64,000 nucleotides of DNA. It comes from Chondrosia reniformis (Eukaryota; Porifera; Demospongiae; Chondrillida; Chondrillidae). Below the pieces are notes generated by a model. That model saw only the letters and a program-made list of their open reading frames with translations, made no database searches and had not been told where the DNA came from. This document shows positions 19,809 through 31,480 of the stretch, one piece after another (positions within the stretch are counted from its first letter, which is position 1; each line of letters begins with the position of its first letter). The stretch is from positions 436,501 to 500,500 of the forward strand of contig OX359196.1 in assembly GCA_947172415.1 (NCBI GenBank), read 5' to 3'. A program made the translations under genes and the position numbers.

Positions 19809-22800
19809 ATGGAAGCGCTAAGGAAGGAAAACGAAGAGCTACAGATTGAAGTAGATGACTTGCGTGAAAGTCTCACCAAATCAGCAATCATCGGACAAAG
19901 CCTTCTCTCTAGAAATAACGAATTAGAAGACCGTATAACTCAACAGGAGCAGGAATTTAGCAAGAGACTTGAGGTGGAGTGACAGATACTCACTCAACAG
20001 TCTAGCTATGTGTTCACCGTTGTCTTCTCTCGAAGGTGTTGGAACAAGATAACTATGTCTTGAAGAACAAGCTGGAGTCAAAGGAAAAGCTAGTGTTGGA
20101 ACAGGACCGAGAGTTGGACATAATGAGGAGCGAACAACAAGAAATTAACAAGTTGGTCCTTATCTATGCCTTGCATAGTAAGAGTTATCAAGTATGCGGG
20201 TAGTAATTCCTACAATGTGTGATTGCGAATCTGCTGCAATATATTGTTTCAGTTTTCTCCTTTAAAACTGCTGCTGTATGTAGAGGTTAATTAACCTCTT
20301 TTGTGTGGCCATATTATTAGTAGCAAATGGCACGAGTGTGCAATAGTTCCCAGAGTTTTAAAACATTATTATAATATAATATTGAAATGTAGGTATCTTT
20401 CTAATTCAAAACTACTAAAAATTGGAAACTGATATTCTTCAAAGTTATACATGTCCACCCACAGAAATCTTGATAATATTACAAATTAGATATTTTAGCA
20501 TATTTGGTTCTTTATAATGGTATTTGTAACTGCAAGCTCTCTGAATCCTGAAGGAGGTTGTCGGAGAAGGACAAGCAGAAGACAGCTGGCGAGAGGAAGA
20601 TAGTCAAGTTAGAGGCTGAACTGAGCAACTTGCAGGGAGAACTGGAAGCCATACAACTGACAGAAAGGAACTTGACAGAGAAGGTGGAACGGCAGAAAAC
20701 ACTGTTGGATGAGTGGATGCAAAAGGCAAACGAGAATATTTCACTTGGAGGTGTGGAAGATGAAGTCAGTGCATTGCAGAAGAAGATATCAGAATTAGAA
20801 AAGGAGAAAGATATGATTTTATTGAAGGTAAATTGGCTGGTTTGGATTGACTGTTTGACTGACTGAAAGATTGCCAATAGGTTCAATGTATGTTAGTGTA
20901 ATAATTGTTTATGTACGTCATATATACATGTACGTACATAATTGTATTTGTATTCTACTAAATGTTTTACTAGCAGTATTGTATTGCAGTATTGTATTTG
21001 CAGTAAGGTAGTCATTGTAGGCGGGGGAATGGCGGGAATAGGAGCTGCATCTAAGCTTTGTATCTTGTGAGGGTAATCCTCGGGTATTTCCCTACTCTAG
21101 CTACAAGATGCTGAATCAGTCACTAGTGAGTTACTGTCCAATGAGACTGGTTTGAAGGAGCGAGTCATAACCTTACAGGAGGAGCTGGAGGAATATATAG
21201 AGATGCTAAATGCAACAAGAAATGATCTCCAAGTACGTATTTTAAGTATGTGTGTTGAGGTGTGATAATTCACAGCTTAACGTTACATGTTGTAGCTTGT
21301 ATATTACATGTTTCTTTTACTGCCTTCACTGACAGTTGGCAGAGGATAAAAATGTTGGTGTGAATCAGGAGTTGCAGTTGTTAAAGCTAGAATTGAATGG
21401 AAACACAGCTGGAAGGAAGGGAAATTCCCTTTTTAGTGAGGTAAACTATGCCATACACAATGCACGCCATTTTAATCTCCACGTACACGTACATACGTAT
21501 GTACATGAAAAGGGGAATTCCCTTAACAAACTAGGGATAAACAAAATGCAAAAGTAGCAGAGTTTGGTGTAGTAATTTTCAGTGATTATTCATATAATAG
21601 AATAAGGATTACTTCTAACTGTGTCAAACTTATCTTTGGGATGGTACATCCTTCAATTTTTGAGCGTTTAGAAATGTAGTTTAGTTTCATTTCTTGGTCA
21701 AATGTTTCAACCCTGGGGGTTTTAAAGATATTATTCATATACATACGTATATATGGACATTATATGTATGTATATATATATATGTATAATATATTGTAAT
21801 TTGTACTGTATATATGTGTGTGTGTGTATACTGTTGCTTATTTTGCTGATGTCAGGTTGAGGACAGGAGGGTGGAGACGGAGAAGAGGTTCATCAGTTTG
21901 AAGGTGAAGCACGAGTCGCTGCAGAAGGCGCACAGTCTGACTCAGCAGCAGTTGAGGAAGCTAAAGGTACTGCATGTCTCATGTAGGCAGTGTGCTACTA
22001 TCGCAGATTGCTTCATACGACCCAAAGACATCTATCGGCTCTGCTACATAAAGACACCCTCACCACGGAAGACTTCTGATATGTTGTTTAAGTCGATTAC
22101 CAGTCCCCAGGAGGACAAAGCTTCCTCCCATTCAGAATATCATTCACTTGATGACGTTCAAGGGTCACAGTGGAGGAGTGAAACAGACATTTATCCAGAG
22201 AGTCTTCAATCAAATGGGTGTTCAGATGAGCTCGTAAATGTACATTCAGATGAAGATAGGGACAGTGACGTGGAGACACCAGTAGATTGTGAACCAGCCA
22301 TGTGCTATGACTTCAGTGACATCACTCAGTACACGAATCCCAAAACCACTGACCCAGGAGAGGCCGGTTACTCACAAGGAGGTGTCATTCAGATGGTGTA
22401 CAATGATCCACACAGCGAGCACAACCCTGGCTCCCCACTGCTCAGAGAACCACCATCTCCAGAGCCAGGTCCATCTCCAGAGCCAGGTCTGTCTCCATAG
22501 CTTAGCTTTTATTCACCTCATACATATATATATCAATTTGTAGCCATTTTGTTGTGGTCCAGAAAGAGAACATTTTTGTTCAAAAATAAGTGTATTCATA
22601 GACCAGTAGCTCCCTTTCATTTACATACACATGTTTAATAGAATAAATGTTACTACATACATACATAAATTATTGCTTGGAGCCGTATATACACTTAGCA
22701 TTACATACGTAGATATGTATAAGTGTAATATTATAGCATTTAGTTTTTCATTACTATCTCTATCTGTCTTAGGTGAATCAGGGAATAGTGAATCCTGGGT

Positions 22801-24920
22801 TGAGTTGGATCTCTCCAGCGACTACAGGACACCGGTCAAGACACTGACTGTCAAAATGGAGAAACCTGCAGAAGCTAACAGCCAATCAACGCCTTCTCCC
22901 TCCATTGGCAGGCACAAAAAGCAATCCTCACCTGACCAGCCCAGAGTACCCAACTTTGTCCGTGTCCTCCTGGTGTACGTTTACAATGGAATGTTTCAGA
23001 ATAGATTTGCAAGATTTAGGAAATCTTCCTCGAAATGACTTTGCTCCATTCTCATCTATTTTTCACAGTAAAGTGTCAATTGATTTTATCCACATCTATG
23101 TAACAGAAATTTATTTCTTTTATTCCAAAACTCTTTTTGATATTAGTAATGATCTCATTTTTGTTTACGTAGGATTCTTATGTATAAGATTTTATTCTAT
23201 TCTTACCATATCCCTGTTTCACATTAATATGAAATATCTGTTTTATCTATATATGTGACATTTGTTTAATGTGTGTATGTATAAGATAAAGATGATATGA
23301 GATACACTTTACATTAATTCTTTAGTCCAATCTGCAAGTCTACTTGCATGATAAAGGGAGGGCTGCGGCAGACAGTGCTCATATTCAGAGGTTGGAGCGG
23401 TCCAATGTGACACTGAGAACCCAAGTGGACCAACTGATGAACCAGTGTAGCAAGCTTCAAAAGGAGCTAGTAAGTGGAACTGCATTCAATTGTGCACATG
23501 AGGTTAGAATACACTATAATGAACACATTGTATTGGATTAGTAAAGCTACAAATTAAGTCATTAGCCTCATATGGGCAAATGGTGATATGGTTGTTGGTA
23601 TATGCAGCCGGCAGGTATAGAACACGTATTTCAAATGTCTATTTTGAACTGATTTTCTAGTTACAGAAGACCAGTTCCTTCTCTCTAGCCACTTTGCATG
23701 AATCTGGTGAAACCGTGCCAATGGAAGTTGTAAATATGTTGCAATATGAGCTTGCCAAGGCCCAACAAGCCACTTCTGATCTCAAGAAGAGGGTGGACAA
23801 GTATGAGATGGAGATCCTTTGGGGAGAAGACAAACTGAGGGAGACAGAGGGAAAGTTGAGAGGTTCAGAGCTCCAGGCCATCAGGTGAAGCTTTCTTCCT
23901 TTCAACTTGTTGGATTGTAGAGCTAATGAGCCGGGTGACATGTAGAGCTGTTAAGCCGGGTGACATGTAGAGCTACTGAGCCGGGTGACATGTACAGCTA
24001 TTGAGCTGGGTGACATGTCTAATGAACTGGGTGACAGAGCTATTAAGCCGGGTGACATGTAGAGCTACTGAGCCGGGTGACATGTAGAGCTATTGAGCTG
24101 GGTGACATGTAGAGCTATTGAGCTGGGTGACATGTCTAATGAACTGGGTGACATGTAGAGCTAATGAACTGGGTGACATGTAGAGCTAATGAGCTGGGTG
24201 ACATGTAGAGCTATTGAGCTGGGTGACATGTAGAGCTATTGAGCTGGGTGACATGTAGAGCTATTGAGCTGGGTGACATGTAGAGCTATTGAGCTGGGTG
24301 ACATGTAGAGCTATTGAGCTGGGTGACATGTAGAGCTAATGAGTTGAGTGCTGTGAATGTTACGATCATTCCACATTTTATTTGTACATGAAAAGGTACC
24401 AGAGTGAGACAGCAAAATATCAACAAAGTGTTCAGGAAGTGACTGAGAAATGCAAAGAAGGTAACCATGGTTACGACAAATTATAATTTGAAGCAGTCAC
24501 ATTGCAGTCAGTGTCTGAGAGGTTCTCTTGTAATGTCTAGAAAGCTCAAAAGTTGAAAGTCTAAAGAAAGAGCTGGAAGATGTGAAAACGGAATTATCTC
24601 AGTTGAAGAATTCTAAAGGAAGAAGGAGTCATCTAGCCCAGTCTAGCACCTCCACTAATCCAGCTGTTAAGGAACAACCACTAGTTGATGAGAACCAGAT
24701 TAGTGATTCTAATACAGGAAATGCAAATACCGGACACAATGAGAGCAAGGTTTGAATCATGTGATGGTCAGGTGACAATCATGTGATCATACAATATACA
24801 TCTGTATCTCCTCAGCAGGAAGACTGTCTTAAGTCAACTCGTGCAAGTGTGGCTGTCACGTCAGTCAAAAAGGAAAATATTACTGCTGAAGAAATTAAGC
24901 AAGAATGTCGTCAGCAGTAA
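19809..24920 (+). CDS. SPDL1: Spindly-like dynein/dynactin adaptor
   Basis: Spindly is a coiled-coil adaptor that recruits dynein-dynactin to kinetochores. I read 12 exons: 19809-19973, 20036-20151, 20557-20827, 21101-21232, 21336-21440, 21856-22486, 22773-22972, 23326-23469, 23661-23884, 24396-24460, 24541-24749 and 24816-24920, giving about 788 residues. The CC1-box equivalent is SAIIGQSLL at residues 25-33 (consensus AAxxG), which binds dynein light intermediate chain. The Spindly motif is KGNSLFSEVEDRR, with L260-F261 at its core, and binds dynactin. The C-terminus CRQQ (785-788) parallels the farnesylated CPQQ of human Spindly. An insertion rich in Ser, Pro and acidic residues (about 300-500), carried by exons 6-7, separates the coiled coils and makes it longer than the 605-residue human protein. 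The exon 3 acceptor could be 3 bp earlier, and exon 6 could end at 22468. The start is 146 bp after the urocanase stop. Confidence 0.9.
23915..24345. repeat. 25-bp minisatellite in SPDL1 intron 9
   Basis: About 17 copies of a 25-bp unit containing GAGCTGGGTGACATGTAGAG, some shortened, between exons 23661-23884 and 24396-24460. Confidence 0.88.
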
Positions 24921-25019
24921 AAATGTTTCGTAACTAAAACTGGTGACTGATGCAATAATGTAATGGTATTATGCAATGTCAATTTTGATTGGTCGAATTT
25001 TAGTTTGAATTTTGAAACG

Positions 25020-25025
25020 AATAAA
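25020..25025 (+). terminator. AATAAA polyadenylation signal of SPDL1
   Basis: AATAAA lies 100 bp after the SPDL1 stop and only 10 bp before the ATG of the next gene. Cleavage 10-30 bp downstream would fall inside the next gene's first exon. No other AATAAA occurs in the 114-bp intergenic gap. Confidence 0.6.
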
Positions 25026-25034
25026 GATTGATCG

Positions 25035-28000
25035 ATGGATTCCGATAGTGAATCTTGCCTTTCTGCAGGAATTATAGATTTATCACAATTGAGTAAATGG
25101 TCAACTGGTATGCTGATTTACTGACATTCCTACTCTGCCGAAATAGCACGCACTGCATCTTCTCAACTTTAGGAACTCCCACCGGTTTGGGCAACTTTCT
25201 ACACGCCACGGGAGATACTGGCATCTCTAGTGGTCCTTCCTACAGTAAAGAAAAGACAAAGTTCAGCGACAGCAAGCAATTTGAGCTGTCCGAAGCTAAT
25301 CAATCTGCCAAAGAGTCGACTAATGTCGAACCTGAGGTGAGAGGAGAATTGCAAAGTGTGTCACACGACACGGGATCGCCTTCAAAAGGTCAGTCCGAGC
25401 AGGAGATGCTCCCCGAGTGATAGCCAGGCTTCTCCATGTCTACCGAGCAAGTGATAATTCCTCGTATTCTCTAATAAGCCTTCCCAACCTATATGGTAAT
25501 GTCTACACCATTTCCCTAAATACATGGTTGAAATGTCGATATGAGGTTAAGGAAGCGCAAATTCTTTTCATAGACTTAATCACTCAAGGAAAACATATGG
25601 AGCTCTTTATGTACACTCATGTCTACTTTAGCCATTGTTAACAATTCAATCTCTTCCATTTGTGTATGCATAACTTCTAACAAAGGCTTCCTAAGACACT
25701 CCACATCAGATATAATTGCAATGTAGATTTAGTTACATCACATCACTAATCAAAGTATCCCTCATCTGAATATGCAGACCATTTCTTTCCTTCAGAATGG
25801 ACCCTTCCTGGAGATGATTCATTTGACTTGCTAGACCCTGCTTTTCCTGCTCCAGAAACTCTTCTCAATTTAAGTTTAGACTCAACCCACGAATCTGACC
25901 CACCCAGCTCCCCCTGTGTGGCGGATCATGATGCAAGGAGCAAGACGGAAACAGTGAAAGATATCCTCCAGAGATTGAGACATGGTTGTAGATCAAGACT
26001 GGTAGACCAGTACTACAAGGACTCTGAGGAGACAGATGGGAATGGAGAAGATGACAAGAAGATAACAGAATTTGATAGCATTTCTGAGAAGGGAGATGAA
26101 CAAGGAGATCTGGAAGAAGACGAGAGGAATGATCTCAACTGTACCCACTCCATTATAGCTTCTCCCAGGTCTACTCAAGTGTCACCTTTACTGACTGGCT
26201 GCACTCGGGAGGAGAGAGATCACATGGCCTCTCAGATTGTGGATCACATGCTCATTGACTTGACTGGTGACTTTACCTGTCCTTCTCACTGTGAGACTAC
26301 AGCCTCGCTGAACATGACCGTGTCACTCTTGGATGAGCCACTGGTATCCGTGGCAACCACCACATCGGCTGCTAACACTGGACCTCCCTCCAAACTGCCC
26401 GTCATCAAAAAGTTACCATCAAATGATCAGCTCCATAAAATAGTATGACTATATAGTTGTAACTATTTGAATGTATATTTTATATACTGATACTTCCATA
26501 GGAATGTACATATATCCACATGATATATGATAGGTATATAGTAGCCAGGCTCAAATATAGGATAAGTATTGTTTGGAAGCTAGGGGTAAATGGAACATTC
26601 TAAATGGAGGATGGGTTCAAATAAAGTCCTAGGTCAAATATTGGGAATGAATTATAGAGGCTTCTATTGGACATACGTATATGGTATATATAGCATGAAT
26701 ACAGGTATATGTCAGATGTGCGTACATGATGCCTGTTTTACAGACGGCTGAGTCCTCAGACTATGCCATCATGAAGGAAACTTGGAAGCAAGGCTACCTG
26801 CCCTCCCATCACCATGGCAACCTCAAAGTCTCACTGTCTGACTCCAACCTGACTATGGAAGGAGGTGGAGGAGATGGAGATACGTTCATAAAAGACAACA
26901 ACTCTACCACATCAACAGAAGAGGAGACTTCTCACAACAGAACGAGGACATTGGAGGATGGGTAAGGTCATTGTGTGTACGTATATACCTACCAACCAAC
27001 CTATGGTCACTATACTTGTACGTACATGTATATGTTATAATGCACGTATACATAATACATATACGTATGGGTATATGAGCAGCATACGTATGTCGTATGT
27101 ATGCTTTAGGAATGGAGGGGTCGAAGAATTGCCCATTGTCCTGTCATGTGACCATGTGACTAAGACTAAATCAACCAATCAAATCAATCGGAAGTCTCTT
27201 CTAGTCCAATCCAGACTGAAACCACCTGTCCCACCTGTGCATCCACAGGAAGTGACTAAAGACAAAACAGGAAGTAATACAGGACCCACAAGGGCACTTC
27301 CTGTAAAGCCTAATACAAGGACAGTTACTCCTTTACCCCAACCTCACGGAGAGGCGAGTGCAAAGAGCATTCCTCTCCGGCCGGCCAGCACTCCACTGCA
27401 GTGCCATTCCACTCCAATCACTGACAAGACCGCAAGGAAGAATGAGGCCAATCCATCCTTCAGTCTGAGCTCCATCAAGGGGCAGCCAGACCACTCCCAC
27501 CTGACCAGCAGTCGGACACTGGGCAAGCCCGGGGCTGCAGTGAGTAGCATAACATCATCCTTCACCATTATCAGACCTTGTCAATGAGGTCAAATGTATT
27601 GACCTGTGTGCATCTCTTGGACACACTATCCAATATACGCATCTCCATCTTTCCACTACATACGTACGTATCTGTTGATTTTACTCTCCTAATCTACGTA
27701 CATTTCCATGTAAATAAGATTTACTAAATAATTATTTGCAATTGGTCAGTTTTGTCGTTCTGTACGTAAACACGATGATTCTCTTTCCATTACCATGGCA
27801 GTGTGTGGGTGGTAAGCAACTGCCAAAGAGGAAGGGCAGACTAGTAGAAGTAGGGGCTTCCCCCAAACTACTCCCAGCTGCTGAGAACAGGCCAGCATTG
27901 CGCAAGTCCCTCCCAGTGGCACCTGGTTTGAAGAGAAAGGCACTCTATGACAGAAATGCAAAACAGTCTAATCCTACCAAACCAGCTGGTCCTGTAAAAG

Positions 28001-28341
28001 CAGTTAATCTTCACCAACTGAAACCTCCAGCTAAAGATGTAGAGAAAACAGCACTCAAGGTACACGTGGATAGAGTGTATTATATCTGTGTAGTACGTAT
28101 ATAGCTAGTTACTCACACCATGATAATGTATGATGCTTATACGTACACACAAATCAGTTCTACTGCTAAGCTTTAAAGGTACGTATGTTTCACTTTGTCC
28201 CTCAATCATTCCATTACCATTGTACATAGAATGGGTGTGTAGATTAAGTTTTTCTCTCCCTCCTGTCTCTCTATGCAGAAGAAGCCATCGAGAAAAAGTC
28301 TTCTTGTTCAACCTGCAGTTAGAGTTAAACCTTTAAAATAG
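25035..28341 (+). CDS. Uncharacterised disordered Ser/Pro- and Lys-rich protein
   Basis: Seven exons with consistent phases: 25035-25107, 25173-25388, 25796-26442, 26744-26961, 27110-27539, 27802-28059 and 28279-28341, giving 634 residues. I do not recognise the family. The N-terminal half is acidic and serine-rich, with a possible short helix (VKDILQRLRHGCRSRLVDQYY) and EEDERND acidic stretches. The C-terminal 260 residues are basic, proline-rich and low-complexity (SRLKPPVPPVHPQEV, KPNTRTVTPLPQ, LPKRKGRLVEVG), ending RKSLLVQPAVRVKPLK. RKSLLVQ occurs twice, near the start of exon 5 and at the C-terminus, suggesting a repeated short motif. No signal peptide or membrane helix is seen. A nuclear or cytoskeletal role is possible but only inferred from charge and disorder. 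Exons 5-7 seed the duplicated units to the right. Confidence 0.78.
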
Positions 28342-28808
28342 ACAAGTAATATATTCTCAATTATTTACAGAAAATAAATTGAATAATCTAATACGTTCAT
28401 ATTGGAACTGTAGCTGTAATATAATTAATTGTGGTTCAGTAAAAAAGGACCAATTTATTAAAGTTTTATAGCTCAAACTTTAATTTAGATAGTGTCTCCA
28501 TGACAATTCTTAATCGACTAGAGGACATTTGCTCCATTTTTGTTCTATACCTTTAGTGCCGCGTTGCTTATATCGTACTTATGAAGAAAACTAACATATC
28601 TAGACACACGTACTGGAACACGATATCCTGACATATCTTGGCAATGATGCCTGTGACTGCAGTCAAAGTACCGTGGGGACCGCGCAGGGTTAAAACTGAA
28701 TTTTGACATCGAACTGCAAATTGGCTACGTCATGATGTATATAATACCAGCGAGTTTCTGGAGATATTAAGTGAGTGTATAAGCAAATTTAAGAAATATA
28801 TATTGGGA
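28342..28808. other. Conserved spacer and 5' region of the small membrane gene
   Basis: This spacer is conserved at about 33357-33851 and 40469-40958, and partly at 59688-59990. It holds a segment with ACCGTGGGGACCGCGCAGGG, a TACGTCA element and a TATA box, so it is best read as the promoter and 5' UTR of the gene starting at 28809. Confidence 0.6.
28726..28746 (+). promoter_or_regulatory. CRE-like element and TATA box
   Basis: TACGTCA (28726-28732) is followed by GTATATAATA (28737-28746), about 65 bp upstream of the small membrane gene's ATG. The pair is retained in the copies near 33770 and 40875, the latter with a small TAT insertion beside the TATA box. Confidence 0.6.
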
Positions 28809-29063
28809 ATGAATTACACCACAGATTGTTCTATATCAGTAGTATTGATTGCTGTAACAGTTGCTGTTATTGCTAGTGTTATCTCCTCAATTCTCACTTA
28901 CTTCTGTTGTGTGAAGAAGAAGCATAAGAAGAGAGAGTCAGTAATTATAAGAGAGCAGAAAGACGAGTATGAAACAGTAGAGCAAGTTAAGACACATGAA
29001 GAAGTTGAGATACAACCATCACCAGCTTACGGAGTAGTCATACTGAAGAAACAAGATTTGTAA
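28809..29063 (+). CDS. Small single-pass membrane protein, copy 1
   Basis: An intronless frame of 84 residues starting MNYTTDCS. A hydrophobic helix at about residues 9-32 is followed by two cysteines (possible palmitoylation), a basic KKKHKKRE stop, and a tail with YETVEQV and PSPAYGVV tyrosine motifs. The short N-terminus carries one NYT sequon, so the topology may be N-out with a cytoplasmic tail. The tail style recalls the receptor at 4221-6594, but I see no real homology. The ATG at 28809 is chosen because the frame upstream has only a TTG. Two near-identical copies lie at 33852 and 40959, with mostly conservative differences. It could instead be the last exon of a longer gene. Function is unknown. 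Confidence 0.65.
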   Translation: MNYTTDCSISVVLIAVTVAVIASVISSILTYFCCVKKKHKKRESVIIREQKDEYETVEQVKTHEEVEIQPSPAYGVVILKKQDL

Positions 29064-29139
29064 CAGCACTAGCTATACATTCATTTCCAATACTTTTGAT
29101 AGAATAATGCAATATACAATACAAAAGCATTTACCTATA

Positions 29140-29340
29140 TCATTATTATTATTATAATTATTATTTAACGTGCCTCATAGGACAAACTGTCCTATGAGGC
29201 ACACACCAATACATCATGACAAATAAATCAGTTCAACAAAACATTAAGTCATCAATCAAAGGTCAACTAAATCTCGCAGTCCATATCTTCAAAATAATCT
29301 TAAGGATTGAGTGATGCTTGCATCCTTGATCCAGAATGGC
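29140..29340 (-). repeat. Retroposon-like element with (AAT)n tail and hairpin
   Basis: An ATT run (about 29142-29165) abuts a perfect 15-bp inverted repeat, GTGCCTCATAGGACA-AAC-TGTCCTATGAGGCAC (29170-29202). On the minus strand this reads as a short element body, a stable hairpin and an (AAT)n tail, a layout common for SINE-like or non-LTR 3' ends. The tract length differs strongly between copies: short here, about 75 bp at 34180, about 45 bp at 41290. Identity as a retroposon is inference. Confidence 0.5.
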
Positions 29341-29437
29341 AATATATATATATATAGCCACGCATTCTTTATATACTAATAATTTATATATTATTAATTA
29401 AATAAGTTAAAGCATAAAGAGCTAGTATACCCTTAAT

Positions 29438-29483
<46 letters not shown>

Positions 29484-29888
29484 TATTCTTCTAGTTAAAA
29501 ATAGATTTAAATTTGTTCGTGCAATGTAAGTAAATATATTACATCTACGTACTTATTCTAACTGATAAATATACAGAGCAAGTTACAATATACTAATTAA
29601 GGTAATCTAATATAAATGAATAAATAAAAAATATAGTATAATTAAATAATTCATATGGCTCAAAGAAAGGACCTAGAAACAGAATGGTTATATTTTCATC
29701 AAGTTTAGGGTATAAAACTCATTTTAAATTAAGAGACTTTTTATTTAGGCCTCCGTTTGTTAGAAAACGGAGGACAAAGTCTGCATATAAAAGGCCATAG
29801 GACTATAGAAAACCTATAGGAAATTTATATTCAAACCATATGTTATATTGATAAAAAAATAATTTGTCAGATAACTATGAAAGGAACA
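29341..29888. other. AT-rich 5' flank of satellite array A
   Basis: Non-coding, shared with about 41500-42028 and 60160-60688. It contains a (TAA)n tract (about 29440-29483) and a 9-bp inverted repeat CCTCCGTTT/AAACGGAGG at 29750-29773. It merges into the first, diverged satellite monomer (GTCTGTGAAAGATGACAAAG). In unit 2 the part after AAGTAAATATATT is missing. Confidence 0.7.
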
Positions 29889-31480
29889 TGTCTGTGAAAG
29901 ATGACAAAGTCAAAGCTTCATATCTTTAAATTTGATAGAGTGACAGCCCTCAATGTACATTAAATTCTGGTATACAAAGTTAATGTATTGTGAGAGATAG
30001 GGCAAATTTTAAGTTTTGTCAAAGTTTCAAAAACCCATTATCCATGTTCTATAGATGTCTTTGAATGCTGACACAAAGGTTTAGCTTCATATCACTCCAT
30101 TTGATAGAGTGACAGTCCTCAATGTACATTAAATTCTGGTATACAAAGTTAATGTATTGTGAGAGATAGGGCAAATTTTAAGTTTTGTCAAAATTTCAAA
30201 AACCCATTGTCCATGTTCTATAGATGTCTGTGAATGCTGACACAAAGGTTTAGGTTCATATCTCTCCATTTGATAGAGTGACAGTCCTCAATGTACATTA
30301 AATTCTGGTATACAAAGTTAATGTATTGTGAGAGATAGGGCAAATTTTAAGTTTTGTCAAAATTTCAAAAACCCATTGTCCATGTTCTATAGATGTCTGT
30401 GAATGCTGACACAAAGGTTTAGGTTCATATCTCTCCATTTGATAGAGTGACAGTCCTCAATGTACATTAAATTCTGGTACACAAAGTTAATGTATTGTGA
30501 GAGATAGGGCAAATTTTAAGTTTCATCAAAATTTCAAAACCCCATTGTCCATGTTCTATAGATGTCTGTGAATGCTGACACAAAGTCTTAGCTTCATATC
30601 TCTCCATTTGATAGAGTGACAGTCCTCAATGTACATTAAATTCTGGTATACAAAGTTAATGTATTGTGAGAGATAGGGCAAATTTTAAGTTTTGTCAAAG
30701 TTTCAAAAACCCATTGTCCATGTTCTATAGATGTCTGTGAATGCTGACACAAAGGTTTAGCTTCATATCTCTCCATTTGATAGAGTGAGAGCCCTCAATG
30801 TACATTAAATTCTGATATACAAAGTTAATGTATTGTGAGAGATAGGGCAAATTTTAAATTTCATCAAAATTTCAAAAACCCATTGTCCATGTTCTATAGA
30901 TGTCTGTGAATGCTGACACAAAGGTTTAGCTTCATATCTCTCCATTTGATAGAGTGAGAGCCCTCAATGTACATTAAATTCTGATATACAAAGTTAATGT
31001 ATTGTGAGAGATAGGGCAAATTTTAAATTTCATCAAAATTTCAAAAACCCATTGTCCATGTTCTATAGATGTCTGTGAATGCTGACACAAAGGTTTAGTT
31101 TCATATCTCTCCATTTGATAGAGTGACAGTCCTCAATGTACATTAAATTCTGGTATACAAAGTTAATGTATTGTGAGAGATAGGGCAAATTTTAAGTTTT
31201 GTCAAAATTTCAAAAACCCATTGTCCATGTTCTATAGATGTCTATGAATGCTGACACAAAGGCTTAGCTTCATATCTCTCCATTTGATAGAGTGACAGCC
31301 TTCAATGTACATTAAATTCTGATATACAAAGTTAATGTATTGTGAGAGATAGGGCAAATTTTAAGTTTCATGAAAATTTCAAAACCCCATTGTCCATGTT
31401 CTATAGATGTCTGTGAATGCTGACACAAAGGTTTAGCTTCATATCTCGCTATTTGATAGAGTTACAGAAATGCAGTTAAT
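29889..31480 (+). repeat. Satellite array A (169-bp monomer, about 9 copies)
   Basis: Head-to-tail monomers of 169 bp, measured between successive ACACAAAGGT phrases at 30071, 30240 and 30409. Each monomer contains TTGATAGAGTGACAG, CAATGTACATTAAATTC, AGATAGGGCAAATTTTAA and CATTGTCCATGTTCTATAG. Monomers are over 90 per cent alike by eye. The first and last are more diverged. No coding capacity. Confidence 0.95.
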
